Part shown: positions 7,732 through 15,201 of the stretch, piece by piece | Layout: each line of letters starts with the position of its first letter | Numbering within the stretch: the stretch's first letter is position 1 | Assembly (NCBI RefSeq): GCF_009192775.1 | Contig: NZ_VTFX01000006.1 | Span: forward strand, 232,570-296,569 | Reading direction: 5' to 3' | Source: Arthrobacter yangruifuii | GTDB taxonomy: Bacteria > Actinomycetota > Actinomycetes > Actinomycetales > Micrococcaceae | DNA: 64,000 nt | Made by a program: the position numbers and the translations under genes | The notes under the pieces: model-generated | What the model saw: the letters and a program-made list of their open reading frames with translations, nothing else | Database searches by the model: none | Told to the model about the DNA's origin: nothing

Positions 7732-8615
7732 CGCAGGAAGTCCATCAGAGTGGGCTGCAGCGCCCGGGCTGTCACGGAGAGTGCCGACTGATAGGCAACT
7801 TCCTGCAGCTTCATGTCCAGGATGACCTTGGCGGTATCCAGGTCTTCAATGCCGGACCGCCGTGCTTCCAGACTGACGGACTGGTCCATAAGGGTGTCCT
7901 TTGCTTTCAGCGTGGCGGCGTGCCGCACGCCCAGCGCCGAGTGTTCAATGTTCACGGTGGCGGCGGCTGCATCAATCTTCGACAGGTAACCGCCGACGTC
8001 CTTGTTCGCGTTCAGGTCGGCGACCAGGCTGTCGACCAGTTTAAAAACCGATCCGTCTCCACTGCCGAAGACGGCCGCACCGTCGGTATCAACGCGCATG
8101 AGCGTGCCGCTGTCCAACCGGCGTGAGGTGGGGGTGCCGCTTCCGCTGTAGGTGTAGGAACCGCTGTCCTCGGTGAAAGCCCTGCCGGCGTCGGAGGTGC
8201 CGGCAAACACGGTCCGGCCCAGATAGGTGGTGTTGGCTTCGCGCAGCAGGTCCGTCTTCAGCCCGGTGAGTTCGGTGGCGATGGCCTTGCGGTCGGCGGG
8301 AGATATGGTGCCGGTGGTGGCACTGAGCGTGAGGTCCTTGACCCGGCGGAGGATATCCGTGGTGTTCGTCAGCGCATTGTCCGTCACGCTGAGCCAGCCG
8401 TCGGCGTCGCTCACATTGGAGCTGTACTGCGCGACGGCGCGGATCTCGGTGCGGACCTTGAGGGCGTTGGCCGTGCCGGTCGGATCGTCCGATGGGCGGG
8501 CGATGGCGGCGGAGGAGCTGACCTGTTCCTGCAGCTTGGCCATGCGGGACATGCTGGCCTGCAGGTTCTGTTGCGCCGCGCGGGCGATGGTCTGGTTGGT
8601 GGTGCGGGTAATCAC
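7728..8615 (-). CDS. flgL: Flagellar hook-filament junction protein FlgL (HAP3)
   Basis: A 295-residue flagellin-like junction protein. The N-terminus (ITRTTNQTIARAAQQNLQASMSRMAKLQEQVSS, then ARPSDDPTGTANALKVR) and the C-terminal helix (LDMKLQEVAYQSALSVTARALQPTLMDFL) match FlgL, with the variable part between them. It is secreted by the flagellar type III system and forms the second junction layer between hook and filament. It sits directly after flgK and overlaps fliW by four bases (translational coupling). Confidence 0.93.
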   Translation of the reverse strand: MITRTTNQTIARAAQQNLQASMSRMAKLQEQVSSSAAIARPSDDPTGTANALKVRTEIRAVAQYSSNVSDADGWLSVTDNALTNTTDILRRVKDLTLSATTGTISPADRKAIATELTGLKTDLLREANTTYLGRTVFAGTSDAGRAFTEDSGSYTYSGSGTPTSRRLDSGTLMRVDTDGAAVFGSGDGSVFKLVDSLVADLNANKDVGGYLSKIDAAAATVNIEHSALGVRHAATLKAKDTLMDQSVSLEARRSGIEDLDTAKVILDMKLQEVAYQSALSVTARALQPTLMDFLR

Positions 8616-8618
8616 GGG

Positions 8619-10028
8619 TTACCTTCCGACAATTCCGGTGCGGTTGATGAGGGTGTCCAGCATTTCGTCAATGGCCGTCATGACCCGGGCGGCTCCCTGA
8701 TAGGCCTGCTGGTACATCAGCAGGTTCACGTTTTCCTCGTCCAGGTCCACGGAGGCATTGGAGAGCTGCAGGTCCACGGCCGAGGAGGCGGCGACGTCGG
8801 CCAGGGCGGCCTGCTGCAGTTCGGTGCGGCTCTGGGAGGCGGTGGCCGTCACGAAGGCGCTCCACACGGCGTCGGCCGAGCCGGGTTTGGAGCCCAGCTG
8901 GGAAATGGCGTCCGCCAGGCGGCCGTCCAGGCTGCCCTTGCCGTCAGCGCCGGGGTAGCCGGCGGCAATGCCGGAGGCATCGGCAGGGATGGCCTTCAAC
9001 GTGGTGGCGGCGGGGCTGCCCACGGCGAAGAAATCCAGGTTGGCGGTCCCGGCGGTGGTGGCTCCCTGCCGGTGCAGCGCGTTGACGGATCCGGCCAGGG
9101 CGGCGGCGACGTCGTTGTAGGACTCGGCGGCTTTCGCCAGCGTTCCGCCCTTGCCGGCCGGTGCCAGCAGGGAGGCGGCGCCGGCAATCTCGCCCTTGGA
9201 AATGCCCGCCGAGCCGGGACGGTCCGCCCAGCCCACCACCGTCTCCGCCGGGTCCGTCATGGAGCTGCCGCCGGTGACGGTGAGTGAGCGTGCGGAGGTG
9301 CCGGACACCAGGGCGTTGCCGTCAATGAGGACATCCACCATGCCGCCGGAGGATTCGCGGACGGTTGCTCCGGTCAGGGCCGAGAGGGTGGTGGCGAGGG
9401 TGTTGCGCTGGTCCACGAGTTCATTCGCGGAAGCTCCCGAGGCGAGCGTGGACCGGATGGCACTGTTGAGGTTGGCGAGCCGGGCTGCGCCGGCATTGAC
9501 CTCGGTCACCATTTCATTCAGTGCGCTGCGGGTGCTGGTCCACTGCTCAGCCACCCCGTTGTAGCCGGCGGCAATCTGGGCGGCGACGCCGGTGGCCGCG
9601 GACAGCAGCACCGCGGCGGCGGCGTTGTCGCCGGGTTTGTTGGACATTCCCTGCCAGGCCGCCGAGAGGGACTGCAGCGAGGCGGAGAGGCCCTCGGAGC
9701 CGGGCTCGCGGAAGCCGTCCTCCAGTTCCAGGAGGGCGTTGGCGCGGACCGCGGAGTAGCCCGCTGCTCCCGCGGTGCTGCGGACGCGGGTGTCCAGCTG
9801 CTGGCTGCCCAGGCGGGCGATGGAATCCACCGAGACGCCCTGGCCCACGCCGGTGCCGGCCGCCAACGGGCCGGTGGGGGCGAGTGCGGGTGCGGCGGAC
9901 GTGTTCAGCCGCTGCCGGGTGTAGCCGGCAACGTTGGCATTCGCCACGTTCTGGCCGACGACGTCCAGGCCCTTTCGCGCGGCGGACAGGCCGGTGTAGG
10001 CCGTGTTAAGGCCGCTGAAGGTGCTCAT
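8619..10028 (-). CDS. flgK: Flagellar hook-associated protein FlgK (HAP1)
   Basis: A 469-residue protein. The N-terminus MSTFSGLNTAYTGLSAARKGLDVVGQNVANANVAGYTRQRL carries the rod/hook/HAP family motif, and the C-terminus (VDLDEENVNLLMYQQAYQGAARVMTAIDEMLDTLINRTG) is the conserved FlgK end. It forms the first junction layer on the hook tip and is exported through the flagellar apparatus with FlgN as chaperone. The flgN gene lies 19 bases upstream and flgL follows after a 3-base gap. It is on the short side for FlgK, with a compact variable middle. Confidence 0.95.
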   Translation of the reverse strand: MSTFSGLNTAYTGLSAARKGLDVVGQNVANANVAGYTRQRLNTSAAPALAPTGPLAAGTGVGQGVSVDSIARLGSQQLDTRVRSTAGAAGYSAVRANALLELEDGFREPGSEGLSASLQSLSAAWQGMSNKPGDNAAAAVLLSAATGVAAQIAAGYNGVAEQWTSTRSALNEMVTEVNAGAARLANLNSAIRSTLASGASANELVDQRNTLATTLSALTGATVRESSGGMVDVLIDGNALVSGTSARSLTVTGGSSMTDPAETVVGWADRPGSAGISKGEIAGAASLLAPAGKGGTLAKAAESYNDVAAALAGSVNALHRQGATTAGTANLDFFAVGSPAATTLKAIPADASGIAAGYPGADGKGSLDGRLADAISQLGSKPGSADAVWSAFVTATASQSRTELQQAALADVAASSAVDLQLSNASVDLDEENVNLLMYQQAYQGAARVMTAIDEMLDTLINRTGIVGR

Positions 10029-10047
10029 TGTCTAGGAGTCCCTAATA

Positions 10048-10533
10048 TCAAATGCTCTGGTCCACCAGCCGGGCGGCTGACGTGCGGGCGGCCGAGGTGC
10101 CGGCTGCCGTGTAGGTGTTTGCCTGGGGGTTCAGCCCTGCCAGGGTTTCCTGCGCGGACCGTGCTGCCGCGCGCAGGAACTGCTCGTTGATGTCGCGCAG
10201 TTCGCGGATCTTCACGGTCAGTTCCGTCATGGCCTGCAGGTGGGCGTTGAAGATTTCCGTCCAGGGGCCGGGAGGGGCGGCGGCCACCAGTTCCCGCAGG
10301 GTGGCGTCTTCCGACGTGCCCCACTCGATAGCCAGTCCGGCAACCGCCACGGCCCGGCCCAGATCGGCGGCACGGAGCCGCTCGAGAACCTGTTCAACCT
10401 CGCGCGTGGCGTGCGTCAGCCATTTCGTTTTCCCCGAGGTGAGCAGCAGTTGTTCTTCTTCGAGCTTGAACACAAGAAGTTCCAACAATTCACGCTCCTC
10501 CCAAAGAAGGGCGGAGAGTTTCTGGGTACCCAT
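10048..10533 (-). CDS. flgN: FlgN-family chaperone for flagellar hook-associated proteins
   Basis: A 161-residue helical protein. The FlgN pattern is visible: LSALLWEERELLELLVFKLEEEQLLLTSGKTKWL near the N-terminus and a C-terminal helical region with VKIRELRDINEQFL. It keeps FlgK and FlgL export-competent. ATG 10533 is chosen because GGAGGTGA lies at ideal spacing; the frame remains open upstream to 10659, but that stretch overlaps the promoter leader. It is the first gene of the leftward operon and is driven by a sigma-28-type promoter at 10664-10691, with an unusually long (about 125 nt) leader. Confidence 0.85.
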   Translation of the reverse strand: MGTQKLSALLWEERELLELLVFKLEEEQLLLTSGKTKWLTHATREVEQVLERLRAADLGRAVAVAGLAIEWGTSEDATLRELVAAAPPGPWTEIFNAHLQAMTELTVKIRELRDINEQFLRAAARSAQETLAGLNPQANTYTAAGTSAARTSAARLVDQSI

Positions 10534-10628
10534 GCCTGGCTCACCTCCATCGGTTGTGCACTGAATGTCTCTGAATGGGAATAAGACGTCTGATTTCAGG
10601 CCCCAACCTGCGGCAAAAGTCTTTGAAT

Positions 10629-10656
10629 TGGCGGTCATATTCCAATATGTCCGCCA
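10629..10656. promoter_or_regulatory. 28-bp near-perfect palindrome between flgN and the sigma-28 gene
   Basis: The arms are TGGCGG and CCGCCA outside and CATATT and AATATG inside, with one mismatched pair and a two-base centre. It begins right at the predicted +1 of the flgN transcript (minus strand) and overlaps a possible promoter reading toward the sigma gene (TTGAAT 10623-10628, TATGTC 10646-10651). It may be a DNA operator or a 5'-terminal RNA stem-loop. Confidence 0.5.
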
Positions 10657-10663
10657 CAAAACA

Positions 10664-10691
10664 CTATCGGCCGGTTCGTCTCGAATGTTAG
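10664..10691 (-). promoter_or_regulatory. Sigma-28-type promoter of flgN-flgK-flgL-fliW
   Basis: On the minus strand CTAA is followed by exactly 16 bases and then GCCGATAG. This matches the sigma-28 consensus TAAA-N15-GCCGATAA and the four other flagellar promoters in this window. Confidence 0.75.
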
Positions 10692-10808
10692 TGGTATGTT
10701 TCAGCTAAAGCGCTCAAGCGTGGATTAACCAGCGGACTCAGCCACTGACCACGAAGCCGGCGCGCAAATGGTCACATTGGGGACCGTTGCGGACTTGGGG
10801 GTCCAAAT

Positions 10809-11672
10809 ATGAATCGTGCTGCTCGTAATGCCATGGTGGTGGAAAATCTGCCGTTGGTTGGTTATCTTGTCTCCGAAATCTGTGCCAAGGCCACGCATCT
10901 TTCGCGTGATGACCTGGCCTCCGTCGGCTCCATCGCCCTGATCACCTCGGCCGATGCCTTCGATCCGGATCTGGGCGTGCCCTTCGGGGCCTATGCCCGC
11001 CGCCGCATCATCGGAGCGTTTGCGGACGAAATGCGGTCCAGCGACTGGGCCACCCGTTCCGCCCGCCGCCGGATCAAGGAAACCCTTGCGGTGAAGGAAA
11101 CCCTGACGGCAGCCCTGGGCCGCACCCCGAACGTGGATGAAATCGCCTCCGCTCTGGGTGTTGACCGGACGGTAGCCGAGGACGCACTGTCCGATGCCTC
11201 CCGCACCGTATCCAGCCTGGATGAATCCGTCACGGATTTCCTGGTGGCGGACATGCCGTCGCCGGAGGGGTCCCTCCTGGCCTCGGAACGCGTGAAGTAC
11301 CTGCAGGCCGCCGTTGCCGCCCTCCCGGAAAAGATGCGGTATGTCGTGGAGGAGATCTACTTCCATGACCGCTCGGTCAAGGAGCTTGCCGAAGAACTGG
11401 GCAGCACCCACTCCGCCGTGTCCCAGCAGCGCGCCGAGGCGGTGCGCCTGCTCCGCGACGGACTGGGCACGCATTACTCGGATACCAATGCCGCACCGGA
11501 GCTGCAGTCCCGAATCGCTCCGGCCCGCCGCAACGCGTACCTCACCTCGGTGGGGGACCGCACTGCCGGCGGCATCACCCGGCACCATCTGGCACCGGCC
11601 TACCTCGGAGCGCAAGGCCTGCCTTCGGGGCTGCCCGCCCGTGCTGCGGCGTTCAAGCCGGCCGCTTCCTAG
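10809..11672 (+). CDS. fliA: FliA/WhiG-type RNA polymerase sigma-28 factor
   Basis: A 287-residue group 3 sigma factor. Region 2 spans about residues 10-80 (VENLPLVGYLVSEI, FDPDLGVPFGAYARRRI with GAFADEMRSSDW), region 3 about 84-140, and region 4 about 165-218 (LPEKMRYVVEEIYF, then the helix-turn-helix VKELAEELGSTHSAVSQQRAEAVRLL). It directs transcription from CTAA-N16-GCCGATAA-type promoters, five of which lie before flagellar operons here. Unusually, about 67 residues rich in Ala, Arg and Pro follow region 4. No flgM anti-sigma gene was seen in the window. Its own promoter is not of the sigma-28 type. GGGGG precedes ATG 10809 by 8 bases. Confidence 0.92.
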   Translation: MNRAARNAMVVENLPLVGYLVSEICAKATHLSRDDLASVGSIALITSADAFDPDLGVPFGAYARRRIIGAFADEMRSSDWATRSARRRIKETLAVKETLTAALGRTPNVDEIASALGVDRTVAEDALSDASRTVSSLDESVTDFLVADMPSPEGSLLASERVKYLQAAVAALPEKMRYVVEEIYFHDRSVKELAEELGSTHSAVSQQRAEAVRLLRDGLGTHYSDTNAAPELQSRIAPARRNAYLTSVGDRTAGGITRHHLAPAYLGAQGLPSGLPARAAAFKPAAS

Positions 11673-11679
11673 GCTCTTA

Positions 11680-11710
11680 TCCCGGAGAGCAATCGCCGGG
11701 AAAAATCTTT
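11680..11710 (+). terminator. Weak terminator after the sigma-28 gene
   Basis: A 6-bp stem TCCCGG / CCGGGA with a 10-base loop, followed by AAAATCTTTT. The stem is short for a terminator, so some read-through into flagellin is possible. Confidence 0.4.
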
Positions 11711-11720
11711 TGGCAAACTC

Positions 11721-11748
11721 CTAACACCGAATGATGCTCCGCCGATAA
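11721..11748 (+). promoter_or_regulatory. Sigma-28-type promoter of flagellin
   Basis: CTAA, 16 bases, GCCGATAA. The -10 matches the sigma-28 consensus at all eight bases. The start point should fall near 11755, giving a leader of about 54 nt before the flagellin ATG. Confidence 0.85.
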
Positions 11749-11758
11749 CTAGTGGTGT

Positions 11759-11800
11759 AGGCCCATGGATGGGCCTGCGAACACAGCCCACTCACGGAGG
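11759..11800 (+). promoter_or_regulatory. Flagellin mRNA leader: GGA-loop hairpin and GGAGG Shine-Dalgarno (candidate CsrA sites)
   Basis: AGGCCC-ATGGAT-GGGCCT (11759-11776) forms a 6-bp stem presenting GGA in the loop. A second GGA (11796-11798) is part of the GGAGG ribosome binding site, 8 bases before ATG 11809. The loop context CATGGATG is close to the CsrA motif core CARGGAUG. This resembles the two-site CsrA leader of Bacillus hag. CsrA binding itself is inferred. Confidence 0.55.
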
Positions 11801-11808
11801 AATACATC

Positions 11809-12729
11809 ATGGGTTTCACAATCAACACCAACACCGCGGCAACGAACGCCTACCGCAACCTGAACATGAACCAGAATGCACAGGCCAAGTCCCTGGAGAA
11901 GCTTTCCAGCGGCCTGCGCATCAACCGTGCTGCCGATGACGCAGCCGGCCTGGCCATCTCGGAAGGCCTGAAGAACCAGGTCAGCGGCATGACCCAGGCA
12001 GCCCGCAACGCCCAGGACGGCATCAGCGTCATCCAGACCGCTGAAGGCGCCCTGACCGAGGTCCACTCCATCCTGAACCGCATGCGCGACCTCGCGGTCC
12101 AGGGCGGCAACGACTCGAACAATGAAGAGTCGCGGACTGCGATTCAAACGGAAGCGAATGAGCTCGGCAAGGAACTCAACCGCATCGTTTCGGGCACCAA
12201 CTTCAACGGCATCAACCTGCTCAACGGCAGCGCCGGCACGGCAGCAGTGGCCGACTCGGAAGGTGGGGGCGGCACGATCAACATCCAGGTGGGTGCGGGC
12301 GGGAGCGCCGCTGACACCATCGCGGTGAACCTCGGCAACGTCACCACCAGCTTGACGGCCAAGACCACCACCACAATTGATGGCGAAGAAATAAAGGACT
12401 CCTTCGGTGCCGCCACCGGCGCGACGGCCTTCAAGGTAGGGACCACTGCGGAGGCAGGGGTGACGATCGAGAGCCTCGATGCGGCCATCAAGGCCATCTC
12501 CGGCCAGCGCTCCGAACTTGGTGCGTCCCAGAACCGGCTCGAATCGGTGACCAAGTCGCTGAACGTTTCCGTCGAGAACCTCTCCGCCGCCAAGTCCCGC
12601 ATCACCGATACGGACATGGCCCAGGAAATGGCAAGCTTCACCCGTTCGCAGATCCTGTCCCAGGCCGGCACCGCAATGCTGGCCCAGGCCAACCAGATGA
12701 ACTCCGGCGTGATGCAGCTCCTGCAGTAG
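11809..12729 (+). CDS. hag: Flagellin
   Basis: A 306-residue flagellin. The N-terminal D0/D1 region (INTNTAATNAYRNLNMNQNA, LEKLSSGLRINRAADDAAGLAISEGLKNQV, NAQDGISVIQTAEGAL) and the C-terminal D1/D0 region (RSELGASQNRLESV, LSAAKSRITDTDMAQEMA, ILSQAGTAMLAQANQ) are fully conserved. The variable surface domain is short, about 100 residues and rich in Gly, Ala and Thr. It is the filament subunit, exported through the flagellar type III system with FliS. It has its own sigma-28 promoter and a leader with candidate CsrA sites; a large hairpin separates it from fliD. It is the only flagellin gene in the window. Confidence 0.98.
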   Translation: MGFTINTNTAATNAYRNLNMNQNAQAKSLEKLSSGLRINRAADDAAGLAISEGLKNQVSGMTQAARNAQDGISVIQTAEGALTEVHSILNRMRDLAVQGGNDSNNEESRTAIQTEANELGKELNRIVSGTNFNGINLLNGSAGTAAVADSEGGGGTINIQVGAGGSAADTIAVNLGNVTTSLTAKTTTTIDGEEIKDSFGAATGATAFKVGTTAEAGVTIESLDAAIKAISGQRSELGASQNRLESVTKSLNVSVENLSAAKSRITDTDMAQEMASFTRSQILSQAGTAMLAQANQMNSGVMQLLQ

Positions 12730-12751
12730 TAACTAGCACCACCAGTAACAC

Positions 12752-12828
12752 CGGCAGGTAAATGGCCGCTGGCGGCGGAGGCAATGACTTGGACCTCACA
12801 GCCTCCGCCGTCAGCCCGGTACCTGCCG
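12752..12828 (+). terminator. Large two-part hairpin between flagellin and fliD
   Basis: The outer stem is CGGCAGGTA (12752-12760) with TACCTGCCG (12820-12828). The inner stem is CTGGCGGCGGAGGC (12769-12782) with GCCTCCGCCGTCAG (12801-12814), one G-T pair. It could end most flagellin transcripts, stabilise their 3' end, and let a fraction continue into fliD, for which no separate promoter was seen. Confidence 0.65.
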
Positions 12829-12892
12829 TTCCTCTATCCGGGCACTGAGACGGATTCGGCCGGATAGCGCAGCAGAAGCACAAGGAGCAGGC

Positions 12893-14224
12893 ATGGCCGG
12901 CATAGACGGCATCACCACGGGTACAGACACCACCGCCATGATCGCCCAGCTCATGCAGGTGGAAGCCCGCCCCCAGGCGATGCTGAAACAGAAGGTCAGC
13001 TCCAGCCAGACCTTTGTCAGCGCCCTGCAGAACCTCAACACGAAGATCGCCTCGCTGGCCGAGTCCGCGGGCAAGGTGGCCAAACCCGCCGAAACGGACC
13101 TTTACACCGCTGTTAGTTCCTCCGACAAGGTCACGGTGGCGACCAAAGCGGGTGCCGCCGCAGGTGCCCTGGATATCCGCGTGGACCGGCTCGCCACCGC
13201 CCAGGTATCCCTCTCCGGAGCCCTGGCGGCCTGGCCTAACGGAGACGCCCTGTCCATCACGAAGGACGGCACCGTCACCGAACTCGACACTGCCGGCAAG
13301 AGCCTGGACGAGGTCATCAGCACGGTCAATAAGGCCAACCTTGGTGTCACGGCCGTGAAAATCGCCGCCGGCAGCGTGGACGGCGTCGCGCAGTACCGCC
13401 TGCAGTTCAGCGCCGCTGCCACCGGCAGCGAGGGCGCATTCAGCATTTCACACAACGGCACGGACCTGGGCAGTATCCGGCCGGCGCAGGACGCGCAGGT
13501 CACGCTGTGGGTCGGTGTTCCCGGCGCGGAAACAAGCATTACCTCCGCCACGAACACCTTCGGGTCCTTGCTCCCCGGCGTGGACGTCACGGTCAAAGAG
13601 GCCTCCCCCGCGCCGGTCACGGTGAGTGTCAGCCGAGACGAAAAGGCCGTCGCCGACGTCGCCGCGAAATTCGTGGCCGGGTTGGCGGACGTCTTCAGCT
13701 ATATGAACCGGAACTCGGCCGTGAGCGTGTCCACCGCCGACGGCACCACCAAGGCCTCCGGCGGCCAGTTCACCGGAGACTCGGGGGTACGGGCACTCAA
13801 GGATTCCATCATGCGCGCTGCCACGTCCCCCGTGGACGGACGGTCCCCGTCGGAGATCGGCATCGTCCTCACCAAGGACGGCACCGTGGAGTTCAACGCC
13901 GAAAAGTTCGCCGCCGCCCTGAAAGCCGACCCGGAAAAAACCCAGGCCGCACTGCAGACCATCGCCTCCCGGGTGGAAGCTGCCGGAAAGCAGGCCTCGG
14001 ACAAATACGACGGCACCATCACCCTGCGGATCAAGGGCCAGGAGAGCGAAGTCCGGTCACTGAACACCCAGATTGCGGACTGGGACCGCCGGCTGGCGTC
14101 CCGCGAGGCCACGCTGTCCCGGACCTGGAGCACCCTTGAAGTCACGCTCGGCAAGCTCAACAACCAAATGAGCTGGCTCACCTCCCAGCTGGATTCCCTG
14201 TCCGCCAACTCGAGTAAGAAGTGA
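12893..14224 (+). CDS. fliD: Flagellar filament capping protein FliD (HAP2)
   Basis: A 443-residue protein. The N-terminal FliD pattern (IDGITTGTDTTAMIAQLMQVEARPQAMLKQKV) and the C-terminal coiled region (LNTQIADWDRRLASREATLSRTWSTLEVTLGKLNNQMSWLTSQLDSL) are clear, with variable D2-D3 domains between them. It forms the cap that folds flagellin subunits at the filament tip. ATG 12893 has AAGGAG 8 bases upstream. Its stop overlaps the fliS GTG start (GTGA). Confidence 0.95.
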   Translation: MAGIDGITTGTDTTAMIAQLMQVEARPQAMLKQKVSSSQTFVSALQNLNTKIASLAESAGKVAKPAETDLYTAVSSSDKVTVATKAGAAAGALDIRVDRLATAQVSLSGALAAWPNGDALSITKDGTVTELDTAGKSLDEVISTVNKANLGVTAVKIAAGSVDGVAQYRLQFSAAATGSEGAFSISHNGTDLGSIRPAQDAQVTLWVGVPGAETSITSATNTFGSLLPGVDVTVKEASPAPVTVSVSRDEKAVADVAAKFVAGLADVFSYMNRNSAVSVSTADGTTKASGGQFTGDSGVRALKDSIMRAATSPVDGRSPSEIGIVLTKDGTVEFNAEKFAAALKADPEKTQAALQTIASRVEAAGKQASDKYDGTITLRIKGQESEVRSLNTQIADWDRRLASREATLSRTWSTLEVTLGKLNNQMSWLTSQLDSLSANSSKK

Positions 14225-14682
14225 ATGTGAACTACGGACTTGCTGCCAAACGCGCCGAATACGCACGCAATGCCGTGCTCTCCGCCTCACCCGCCCGCCT
14301 GCTGACCATGCTCTACGACCGGCTTCTGCTGGATCTGGTACGTGCCGAAGAAGCCCAGCAGAACGCCAACTGGCCGGTGGCCTCCGAGAACCTAATCCAC
14401 GCCCAGGCCATCATCACCGAGCTGCTGGGCACACTGAAAACCGACGTGTGGGACGGCGCGGAGAACCTGCAGGCCATCTACACCTACTCGCTGTCCGCCC
14501 TTGTGAACGCGAATGTAGGCCGGAACGCGAAGCTGACCCGCGAATGCATCGACCTGCTGGAGCCGCTCCGGCTGGCCTGGCATGAAGCCGCAGCCCAGAT
14601 CCCCGCCGCCGCCAGTGCGCCCTTCGCAGGTGCCGTACCCTCCGCGGCAGGCGTTCCGGGAGGGGTCCTCGGTGTCGGCTGA
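14221..14682 (+). CDS. fliS: Flagellin export chaperone FliS
   Basis: A 153-residue helical protein with the FliS pattern: YARNAVLSASPARLLTMLYDRLLLDLVRAEEA near the N-terminus, then AQAIITELLGTLKTDVWDGAENLQAIYTYSLSALVNANV. It binds flagellin in the cytoplasm and prevents premature polymerisation. The last 25 residues are Ala/Pro/Gly-rich and variable. The start is GTG 14221, overlapping the fliD stop; GTG 14227 is an in-frame alternative. Its end overlaps the next small gene by 11 bases. Confidence 0.92.
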   Translation: MNVNYGLAAKRAEYARNAVLSASPARLLTMLYDRLLLDLVRAEEAQQNANWPVASENLIHAQAIITELLGTLKTDVWDGAENLQAIYTYSLSALVNANVGRNAKLTRECIDLLEPLRLAWHEAAAQIPAAASAPFAGAVPSAAGVPGGVLGVG

Positions 14683-15013
14683 ACCGGAAGAGCCGTTCGG
14701 CACCCCCGAGGAGCTGGCCAACCTCGCGCTCTGGGGCGCCGTCCTCACTCAGCTCGAAGACAACCTGGAAACCTTCCTTGAAGGCACCGTTGCAGAACAG
14801 GCCCGCGGCGCGGTCGCTGACTGGGATCCTCCGGCCGAGCTCGGGGCCCTTCCGGAGTCACTGCTGGTCCGCGCCCGGCTGCTGTCCAAGGCACAGAACC
14901 GGGCCTACGCGCAGTTGCGGAATGAATCGCGGAGCAACCGCAAACAATCAAAGCTGATCAACAGCCTGTCCGGCCCGGTGCCGCCGGCCGTTTATTTGGA
15001 AGTGGACGGCTAG
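14672..15013 (+). CDS. Small helical protein at the FliT position
   Basis: A 113-residue acidic helical protein: ELANLALWGAVLTQLEDNLETFL at the N-terminus and ARLLSKAQNRAYAQLRNESRSNRKQSKLINSL near the C-terminus. GTG 14672 is chosen because GGGAGG lies 8 bases before it and the short overlap with fliS indicates coupling; the frame itself is open from 14582. Sequence alone does not assign it. Size, helical character and location directly after fliD-fliS fit a FliT-type export chaperone for FliD, which is an inference. It is the last gene before the flgB promoter. Confidence 0.65.
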   Translation: MSAEPEEPFGTPEELANLALWGAVLTQLEDNLETFLEGTVAEQARGAVADWDPPAELGALPESLLVRARLLSKAQNRAYAQLRNESRSNRKQSKLINSLSGPVPPAVYLEVDG

Positions 15014-15091
15014 AAAGCCGTAAATGCAAAGGGTGCTTACGTTTTCTTATACCGTATACCCGGTTAAAACCAAATAATTACTTGGTTATGA

Positions 15092-15119
15092 CTTACGAAC
15101 CGGAAAACGGTGCCGATAA
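15092..15119 (+). promoter_or_regulatory. Sigma-28-type promoter of the flgB operon
   Basis: CTTA, 16 bases, GCCGATAA. It is preceded by an A+T-rich stretch with the inverted repeat AACCAA-N8-TTGGTT (15068-15087). The predicted start near 15127 leaves a leader of about 75 nt before flgB. Confidence 0.75.
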
Positions 15120-15201
15120 CTCTTTGTAGTGGGCACGGATGGCTCACTTCATAGGCCACGGATCGGCCGCACTGCACCTTTAGCGAGAACTGGGTTCAAC
15201 C

